From positions 1 through 10,486 of the forward strand of contig JAGBGW010000152.1 in assembly GCA_017935825.1 (NCBI GenBank): DNA of 10,486 nucleotides. The letters are read 5' to 3'. This DNA comes from Clostridia bacterium (GTDB lineage: Bacteria; Bacillota; Clostridia; Christensenellales; Maliibacteriaceae). The number at the start of each line of letters is the position of its first letter. Within the stretch, counting starts at the first letter, position 1. The notes under the pieces are model-generated. The model did no database searches and was not told the DNA's origin. It saw only the letters and a program-made list of their open reading frames with translations. Of the stretch, positions 6,338 to 10,486 are shown piece after piece. The position numbers were made by a program, and so were the translations under genes.

Positions 6338-7294
6338 CCCTCGAAGCAGACGCTGCGTCAACAGTGCCACGGTGTCCTTGTGCTGACCCTGAATGTAATA
6401 GCTTTCGCCGCCGTCCGCCACGGTGCGTGCCATGATGGTCTTCCAGGGACGGAAGTAGTAACGGGGGTCGGACTTGGGGGGCGTCTCCTGCACGTTCTGA
6501 TCTTCCAGTTCCAGAAGGTCCAGTACGGCGGTGGTGAAGTGGGTGATCTTTCGACCTTCCTGATGGGCAACGTTGCGTGCCATGGAAAGCGCCTTCAGAT
6601 ATACTTCAGGACCGATGACGGCAGAACCGAAGTTGAGGAATACACCGTTTTCCAGATTTTCGATGGTGTTTGCATAGATCAGGAAATCGCGGTAGCTTGC
6701 CGCGCCTGCGGCTGCGCCGTCAAAGTTGACCTGTTCGTGGACGATGTCGCAGCCGATGCCAACGTGCACCGTTGCGGGCACCTGATACTTGTAGCAGGCG
6801 GCCAGAAGGCTGTATTCCTGATAGGGGAAATCGTGCTCCACGATGTACTTGCCAAGGCTTTCGCCAAAGCCAAGACCCAGTGCATTGCCTTCGTTGATGG
6901 CCTCGTTGTACATGGCATCCTCGTTCCAAAGACCGAACTGACCTTCGGAGATGTATTTTGCCACGGACTCGGTGGTGGCACCAAGATGGGCAAATTCAAA
7001 ATCGTGAATTGCGGTTGCGCCGTTCATTGCAAAGTGGGTGATGTAACCCTCACGCATCAAGCGGATCAGGCAGGGTGCGGCGCCGGAGCGGATGACGTGG
7101 CCGCCCATCATCATAAGAACGGATGCGCCTGCTTGTTTTGCCTTTTTCACACGGTCGGCAAGAATGTCGATCTTCTCGTGACGATAATCGGTGTCCTCGT
7201 CGGGATTCAGCATCACGGAAAGGTCAAGGTCATGGATGCGCTCGCCAATGGGCTTGTAATTGATTCTTGTTCTGTCAAACTGTTTGAAGGGCAT
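6335..7294 (-). CDS. Deoxyhypusine-synthase-like protein of unknown function
   Basis: This 319-residue cytoplasmic protein has a layout that recalls deoxyhypusine synthase (DHS), an NAD-dependent enzyme that moves the butylamine part of spermidine. Recognisable blocks are 'VLMMMGGHVIRSG' (59-71), 'GYITHFAMNGATAIHDFE' (83-100), 'VPATVHVGIGCDIVHEQ' (172-188), 'FDGAAAGAASYRDF' (191-204) and 'NGVFLNFGSAVIGPEV' (216-231). At the last block true DHS has the GGGVxKHH segment with the catalytic lysine; here it reads FGSAVIGPEV, with no lysine. DHS chemistry on eIF5A is also not expected in this bacterium, so a different reaction is likely. The start at 7294 is supported by AAGGT 7 nt upstream. Its stop TAA is the first triplet of the downstream MITE-like element, so the C-terminus may have been altered. 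DHS kinship is from motif memory only. Confidence 0.6.
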   Translation of the reverse strand: MPFKQFDRTRINYKPIGERIHDLDLSVMLNPDEDTDYRHEKIDILADRVKKAKQAGASVLMMMGGHVIRSGAAPCLIRLMREGYITHFAMNGATAIHDFEFAHLGATTESVAKYISEGQFGLWNEDAMYNEAINEGNALGLGFGESLGKYIVEHDFPYQEYSLLAACYKYQVPATVHVGIGCDIVHEQVNFDGAAAGAASYRDFLIYANTIENLENGVFLNFGSAVIGPEVYLKALSMARNVAHQEGRKITHFTTAVLDLLELEDQNVQETPPKSDPRYYFRPWKTIMARTVADGGESYYIQGQHKDTVALLTQRLLRG

Positions 7295-7331
7295 GGGATT
7301 TACCTTCTCTCTTGAAAGATTTTCAAATGTT

Positions 7332-7419
7332 GGGGCGGGGCGACGAAGGCGCACCCAAAGGGCACACGATCGCCCCCTACGTAGGGATTATTTTGTAGGG
7401 GCTGACGCCTCGTCAGCCC
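7332..7419. repeat. Interspersed palindromic repeat between cluster genes
   Basis: In the 137-bp gap after the HAD gene lies a compact set of inverted repeats: GGGGCGA (7337-7343) with TCGCCCC (7370-7376), the 12-bp palindrome CCCTACGTAGGG (7375-7386), CCCCTAC (7374-7380) with GTAGGGG (7395-7401), and GGGCTGACG/CGTCAGCCC with a 3-nt loop (7399-7419). The alternatives overlap, so several folds compete. It lacks a T-tract and probably does not terminate the operon. It shares GTCAGC/GCTGAC elements with the repeat at the left window edge. Confidence 0.65.
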
Positions 7420-7431
7420 GAAAAAACAAAC

Positions 7432-8244
7432 TTAGCCGAACAGCTCTTTTTCCAAGGCGCCAATGTCGCAGTAGTCGGGAATGATGATGTTTGCACCTGC
7501 GCGGATGAGACGTTCGCGCTTCCATTCGTCGATGCCTGCGCGTTCGGATTCGTTGCTGGCAACGCCCACAGCGTAGCCGCCTGCCTCGCGGATATTTTCA
7601 ATTTCCACATAACCGTCGCCAAAGCCAAGGAGCATTTCGCCCGAGAGGTTGTTCTCACGGATGATGCGCTCGATGACCATCTTTTTGGAGAAGGTCTTGT
7701 AGTCGGTCTGTGCGCCGTAGATGTGCTCACCGAAATAGGGCGTGACTTTCAAAAGTCGTGCCTCGTTCAAAACATAGGGCTCGTCGGTGCCGCTTGCAAG
7801 ATAGGGGGTGACGCCGTGGTCAAGGAGCATCTGCAAAAGGTCGTAGGAGCCGGGTACGGTCAAGGTTTCAGGGTCGATGGAGCCATCTTCCAGACCGTCC
7901 AGACGATGGTTGATGCGATCCAGCAGGCGCTGATGATATTCATCCTTATATGCCTGTGCTTCCAGAGGCTTGCCGCCACGGCGTGTGATCTCCTCCACCA
8001 GATGAATGCACTGGTAGATGGTCTGCTTGCCGGTCAAAAGGGTGATAAATTCCTTTGCGGCAAGGTAGCATGCATCATAGCCCATGTCCTTGCCGCCGGG
8101 GGTAGCAAAAAGCTCGTCTGCAAAGAAGGGAGTCATGATCTGCTGCCAACCCTCGCGCACAAGGGAGATGGTGCCGTCAAAGTCCAGCACGGCGTAACGG
8201 AAATTGCCCGTCTTGCCTGCCTGACAACGTTCGATGCTCTGCAT
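7432..8244 (-). CDS. HAD-superfamily phosphatase
   Basis: This 270-residue cytoplasmic hydrolase probably removes phosphate from a small phosphorylated metabolite. The four HAD motifs are visible: DFDGT (21-25, nucleophile D21 and acid D23), ASGTDE (150-155, motif II S151), lysine 187/188 (motif III), and GFGDGYVE (207-214, motif IV D210). A helical cap of about 120 residues lies between motifs I and II, the position of type-1 caps as in beta-phosphoglucomutase-like enzymes. The start at 8244 is supported by GAGGT (8254-8258) 9 nt upstream. The frame stays open far upstream, but only as antisense of the GH43 gene. It is the first gene of the four-gene cluster and is divergent from GH43. The substrate is unknown. 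Confidence 0.88.
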   Translation of the reverse strand: MQSIERCQAGKTGNFRYAVLDFDGTISLVREGWQQIMTPFFADELFATPGGKDMGYDACYLAAKEFITLLTGKQTIYQCIHLVEEITRRGGKPLEAQAYKDEYHQRLLDRINHRLDGLEDGSIDPETLTVPGSYDLLQMLLDHGVTPYLASGTDEPYVLNEARLLKVTPYFGEHIYGAQTDYKTFSKKMVIERIIRENNLSGEMLLGFGDGYVEIENIREAGGYAVGVASNESERAGIDEWKRERLIRAGANIIIPDYCDIGALEKELFG

Positions 8245-8307
8245 ATAGAATAAACCTCGTTTTTCGTGTTGTTTCGTCCCGTTTGTACGGAAACTTTCAT
8301 TAAATAT

Positions 8308-8336
8308 ATTATCGCAAAGGAACGGGGAAAACACAA
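8308..8336 (-). promoter_or_regulatory. Possible promoter of the HAD-kinase cluster
   Basis: GATAAT (8308-8313, minus strand) lies 17 bp from a weak TTGTGT (8331-8336), about 64 nt before the HAD start codon. It is the best-placed match on this strand in the divergent 198-bp gap. Confidence 0.4.
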
Positions 8337-8345
8337 CCGTTTTTA

Positions 8346-8375
8346 TTGCAAAAACACAGGTGTTTATTGTACAAT
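8346..8375 (+). promoter_or_regulatory. Promoter of the GH43 gene
   Basis: TTGCAA (8346-8351) and TACAAT (8370-8375) are 18 bp apart. Transcription would start near 8382, giving a leader of about 60 nt. Confidence 0.55.
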
Positions 8376-8442
8376 GAAGGTAACAATCGTTCTTTTGAAC
8401 CGCACGTGAAAAACACAAAATACTTTTGCAAGGAGAATTTTT

Positions 8443-9450
8443 ATGGCACAAGCAACTTATACCAATCCCGTGGGCATCACGGGCATCGGCGATCCCTTTG
8501 TGCTTCGCGCAAGCGACGGCCGCTACTATCTTTATGCATCCAGCTGCGATGGCTTCATCGGCTTTAAGTCCTGGGTCAGCGATGATCTGGTCAACTGGGA
8601 ATGCCTTGGCGAATGCTACCACGTGGATGAGACGGTCTGGGGCGAGAAGAACTTCTGGGCACCCGAATGCTACGAGATCGACGGCAAGTTCTATTTCTTC
8701 TACAGCGCACATTACAAGGTAAACCCCAATAATGAAGAAGAAAACTTCTGCCTTGGCTGCGCCGTGGGCGATCATCCCTGGGGTCCCTTCAAGGACGTAA
8801 CCGGCGACAAGCCCCTGCTTCAGCTGGAATACGCCATCATCGACGTGGACCTTCTGCGTGACGACAAGGGCAATGTTGTCCGTGACGAGGACGGCAATTT
8901 CACGCTGTATTTCTCCCGCTGCTGCTACAAGCACAAGGTCGGTCCCTGGGAGGAAGCACATATCTACGGCATCAAGCTTGCAGGCGACTGCACGCACTGC
9001 GTAGGCGAACCGAAACTCCTGCTTGTTCCCGATCAGGAATGGGAAGGTCTTTCCGCACCCACCACGGGCCGCCGCTGGCAGGAAGGTGCACTGGCACTTC
9101 TGCATGACGGCAAGGTCTACATGATGTATTCGGGCAACTTCTTCCAGGAGAAACACTACGGCATCGGCTGCGCAGTGGCAGACGATCCCATGGGTCCCTT
9201 CGTAAAATATGAGGACAACCCCATTATGAAACACGACTATCCCCGTGTGTCCGGCCCCGGTCACAACTCCGTTGCATGGTCTCCCGACGGCAAGGAGATG
9301 TTCGTGGTCTACCATATCCACACCTCTTCCGGCGCAGGCGGCTGGGACCGCGCAGTTTGCATCGACCGCATGGGTTGGGACGAAAACGGCAAGATGTATT
9401 GCACCGGTCCTTCCACCACACCCCAGCCGATGCCGTCAGGTGTAAAATAA
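8443..9450 (+). CDS. Intracellular glycoside hydrolase family 43 protein
   Basis: This 335-residue five-bladed beta-propeller glycosidase is probably a beta-xylosidase or alpha-L-arabinofuranosidase type enzyme. The three GH43 catalytic acids can be placed: base D17 in GDPFVLR, pKa-modulating D134 in AIIDVDLL, and acid E214 in WQEGALAL. 'NFWAPECYEIDGKFYFFYSA' (70-89) and 'SGPGHNSV' (270-277) are typical blade motifs. There is no signal peptide or binding module, so it acts in the cytoplasm on imported oligosaccharides or glycosides. AAGGAG (8430-8435), 7 nt before the ATG, fixes the start. It is divergent from a cluster of two sugar-kinase-like genes and a phosphatase, which suggests a shared carbohydrate pathway. 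The exact substrate is not predictable. Confidence 0.9.
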   Translation: MAQATYTNPVGITGIGDPFVLRASDGRYYLYASSCDGFIGFKSWVSDDLVNWECLGECYHVDETVWGEKNFWAPECYEIDGKFYFFYSAHYKVNPNNEEENFCLGCAVGDHPWGPFKDVTGDKPLLQLEYAIIDVDLLRDDKGNVVRDEDGNFTLYFSRCCYKHKVGPWEEAHIYGIKLAGDCTHCVGEPKLLLVPDQEWEGLSAPTTGRRWQEGALALLHDGKVYMMYSGNFFQEKHYGIGCAVADDPMGPFVKYEDNPIMKHDYPRVSGPGHNSVAWSPDGKEMFVVYHIHTSSGAGGWDRAVCIDRMGWDENGKMYCTGPSTTPQPMPSGVK

Positions 9451-9465
9451 GATTTTACACCTGAC
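9435..9465. terminator. Perfect hairpin overlapping the GH43 stop codon
   Basis: GTCAGGTGTAAAAT (9435-9448) pairs perfectly with 9452-9465 around the loop AAG. The 5' arm contains the last four GH43 codons and runs into the stop codon. No T-tract follows, so it may protect the mRNA end or terminate only weakly. Confidence 0.45.
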
Positions 9466-9475
9466 AACTATGGTG

Positions 9476-9543
9476 ATTTCGCAAGAAATTATCATAGCAT
9501 AACATTTGCGCCAGCAAATTCATAACTGAAAACTGTAAACTGA
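9476..9543 (+). repeat. Hairpin array with TCATAACTG tail, upstream copy
   Basis: Two small hairpins, ATTTC/GAAAT with GCAA loop (9476-9489) and ATTTGC/GCAAAT with GCCA loop (9504-9519), are joined by a linker containing ATCATAGCATAAC. They are followed by TCATAACTG and short AACTGAA-like tandem units (9520-9543). The same order recurs after the four-helix-bundle gene at 10052-10108. It is non-coding. Confidence 0.7.
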
Positions 9544-9550
9544 AACGCAC

Positions 9551-9613
9551 GATTTGCGAAATCAGCTATGAGTTATGATGCGCTGCACGCAGTTATGATT
9601 TGCTTGCGGCAAA
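9551..9613 (-). repeat. Second hairpin array, opposite orientation
   Basis: Three small inverted repeats occur here: GATTT/AAATC (9551-9563), TGCG/CGCA (9579-9591), and TTTGC/GCAAA (9599-9613). They are joined by GTTATGAT, the reverse complement of the ATCATAAC linker found in the neighbouring array. The two upstream arrays therefore face each other head to head around 9545. Confidence 0.6.
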
Positions 9614-9630
9614 GTTAAATTGTGTATTAA

Positions 9631-9660
9631 GAGTGAAGTCAAGCATATTTGACTTCACTC
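9631..9660. promoter_or_regulatory. Strong 12-bp hairpin just upstream of the four-helix-bundle gene
   Basis: GAGTGAAGTCAA (9631-9642) pairs perfectly with 9649-9660 around a 6-nt loop and ends 7 nt before the AGGTGG ribosome site. A short TGTTTAT follows. It could be a leader structure, a binding site for the encoded protein, or a weak terminator. Confidence 0.55.
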
Positions 9661-9677
9661 TGTTTATAGGTGGCGAT

Positions 9678-10031
9678 ATGTCTGATAGTATTTTGAGAGA
9701 TAAATCCAAGGCGTTTGCAAAGCGGATCGTGCTGCTTTGCAGAAAACTTCGCGACAACCGCGTTGAGAGCGTTCTGATTCAGCAATTATTGCGATGCGGA
9801 ACTTCCATTGGCGCCAATATTCATGAAGCCCGATATGCACAGGGAACGAAGGACTTTATTTCAAAATTTGAAATTGCCTTGAAAGAGTGTAACGAAAGTG
9901 AATATTGGCTGGAACTGCTCTATGAGACAGAATCCATCAGTGAAGCTGAATTCGTCAGTTTCCGAAACAACTGCATTGAACTTCGTCGAATGCTGGTATC
10001 TTCCGTAAAAACCCTGAAAGATGATAAATAA
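9678..10031 (+). CDS. S23/Avd-like four-helix-bundle protein
   Basis: This 117-residue, mostly helical protein belongs to the four-helix-bundle family first described as ORFs in 23S rRNA intervening sequences (S23) and related in fold to the Avd protein of diversity-generating retroelements. Family residues are clear: RCGTSIGANIHEAR (39-52), then the helix 'FISKFEIALKECNESEYWLELL' (60-81) with the conserved K-E-x-N-E-S-E-x-W-L pattern. Related proteins form pentameric barrels with basic surfaces and bind nucleic acid. The ATG at 9678 is chosen because AGGTGG lies just upstream; an in-frame TTG at 9600 would read through two hairpins. The gene stands alone and is AT-richer than its neighbours. 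Hairpin arrays flank it and a terminator follows. No rRNA, reverse transcriptase or template repeat is present, so its job here is unknown. Confidence 0.88.
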   Translation: MSDSILRDKSKAFAKRIVLLCRKLRDNRVESVLIQQLLRCGTSIGANIHEARYAQGTKDFISKFEIALKECNESEYWLELLYETESISEAEFVSFRNNCIELRRMLVSSVKTLKDDK

Positions 10032-10051
10032 AAATTCTGACCAACCAAAAC

Positions 10052-10108
10052 TGCCCGAAGGGCATCATAGCATTCGCGCAAGCGAATTCATAACTGCAAA
10101 CTGATAAC
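10052..10108 (+). repeat. Hairpin array with TCATAACTG tail, downstream copy
   Basis: TGCCC/GGGCA with GAA loop (10052-10064), linker TCATAGC, then ATTCGC/GCGAAT with GCAA loop (10072-10087), then TCATAACTGCAAACTGATAAC-like tail units. Order, spacing and tail match the copy at 9476-9543, while the stems differ by compensating changes (ATTTGC/GCAAAT against ATTCGC/GCGAAT). Confidence 0.7.
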
Positions 10109-10150
10109 ACTTAAAAGCCCAAGGAATCTTGGGCTTTTAAGTACTTTTTT
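10109..10150 (+). terminator. Rho-independent terminator after the four-helix-bundle gene
   Basis: A perfect 15-bp stem (ACTTAAAAGCCCAAG and its complement, 10109-10142) with a GAAT loop is followed by ACTTTTTT. It closes the block before the promoter of the next gene. Confidence 0.92.
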
Positions 10151-10169
10151 ACTCTTTAAGCCAAAACTA

Positions 10170-10198
10170 TTGACGTTAAAAACAGGCTTTAGTAAAAT
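10170..10198 (+). promoter_or_regulatory. Promoter of the DUF362 gene
   Basis: TTGACG (10170-10175) and TAAAAT (10193-10198) are 17 bp apart. Transcription from about 10205 gives an unusually long leader of about 107 nt. Confidence 0.72.
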
Positions 10199-10214
10199 CG
10201 AAGAAATGCAAAAC

Positions 10215-10275
10215 GTTTCAACATCACAATGAATACGCGGCAAAGAACATCTTTGCTGCGCTTATGGTGTGAAAC
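10215..10275 (+). promoter_or_regulatory. Structured 5' leader of the DUF362 gene
   Basis: An inner 10-bp stem (10236-10245 with 10251-10260, one G-U pair, loop AACAT) sits inside an outer GTTTCA/TGAAAC stem (10215-10220 with 10270-10275), with weaker CAC/GTG pairing between. An A/T-rich single-stranded stretch and the GAGAGG ribosome site follow. It matches no riboswitch class I recognise. Confidence 0.45.
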
Positions 10276-10311
10276 AAAACATATTTTTATTTTCATGAGA
10301 GGTAACGACAC

Positions 10312-10486
10312 ATGGAAAAAGCAAAAGTTTATTTCACGGATTTCCGTTCCACCAACGGCATCGACATGCCCTCCAAACTGAAGAAACTCATCCGCATGGC
10401 GGGCATCGACAAGATCGATTTTGAAGGCAAATTCGTTGCCATCAAGATCCATTTCGGCGAGCCCGGCAACGTCTCCTTCATCCGCC
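10312..10486 (+). CDS. DUF362-family Fe-S centre protein, 5' part
   Basis: Only the first 58 codons lie in the window; the gene runs off the right edge. The opening 'MEKAKVYFTDFRS' and the block 'FVAIKIHFGEPGNVSFIR' (41-58) are characteristic of DUF362/COG2768 proteins, which normally continue to two ferredoxin-type 4Fe-4S motifs near the C-terminus. They are thought to be cytoplasmic electron-transfer proteins of anaerobes; the exact reaction is not established. GAGAGG (10297-10302), 9 nt before the ATG, supports the start. The gene has its own promoter and a long structured leader. Confidence 0.85.
   Translation, partial: MEKAKVYFTDFRSTNGIDMPSKLKKLIRMAGIDKIDFEGKFVAIKIHFGEPGNVSFIR

Noticed and set aside
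8271..8294. Operator-like palindrome GTTTC...GAAAC in the HAD leader
   Set aside because: The arms are short and the inner CCGT/ACGG pairing overlaps the outer arm; not enough to call a regulator site.
8245..9321. Upstream extension of the HAD frame on the minus strand
   Set aside because: It is antisense of the GH43 gene. The HAD homology and ribosome site place the start at 8244.
9600..9677. N-terminal extension of the four-helix-bundle protein from a TTG codon
   Set aside because: It would translate an array hairpin and the 12-bp hairpin, has no ribosome site, and family homology begins after the ATG at 9678.
9476..10108. 23S rRNA intervening sequence
   Set aside because: The S23-like ORF usually associated with such sequences is present, but no rRNA sequence flanks it.
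9476..10108. Diversity-generating retroelement
   Set aside because: An Avd-like protein alone is not enough; no reverse transcriptase, template repeat or variable repeat is visible in the window.

Overview
The window looks like the chromosome of a Gram-positive anaerobe of the Clostridia, probably an Oscillospiraceae/Ruminococcaceae-type gut commensal. This rests on gene content (CadA-type efflux with an ArsR regulator, a PfoR-type PTS IIC, an intracellular GH43, a DUF362 Fe-S protein), strong GGAGG ribosome sites, moderately high GC and many short palindromic intergenic repeats. The genus is not determined.

Left part (1-2620): a minus-strand metal-resistance operon. An ArsR/SmtB-family repressor with two apparent metal sites is followed by a free-standing 70-residue HMA metallochaperone and a P1B-2 Zn/Cd/Pb ATPase that has no N-terminal metal domain of its own. 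The promoter carries two palindromic operators, one in the -35/-10 spacer and one over the start of transcription.

Part two (2640-3880): a divergently transcribed orphan PTS IIC (PfoR-like) with its own promoter, a tandem 12-bp repeat just upstream of the -35, and a strong bidirectional terminator. A row of four small hairpins follows.

Middle (3977-8244): a minus-strand cluster in the order HAD phosphatase, deoxyhypusine-synthase-like protein, HldE/RfaE1-like PfkB kinase, second PfkB kinase. It looks like one transcription unit, possibly with an extra promoter before the last gene. Two non-coding repeats interrupt it. One is a roughly 275-bp MITE-like element with 13-bp perfect terminal inverted repeats, which supplies the stop codon of the gene before it and the ribosome site of the gene after it. 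A divergent intracellular GH43 glycosidase (8443-9450) suggests that the cluster handles a sugar or sugar-like compound; the substrate cannot be read from sequence.

Right part (9435-10150): a short AT-richer block holding a lone S23/Avd-like four-helix-bundle gene, with small hairpins on both sides joined by conserved TCATAACTG-type linkers. This is the best candidate for an undescribed system. The window ends with a promoter, a structured leader and the first 58 codons of a DUF362 Fe-S protein.
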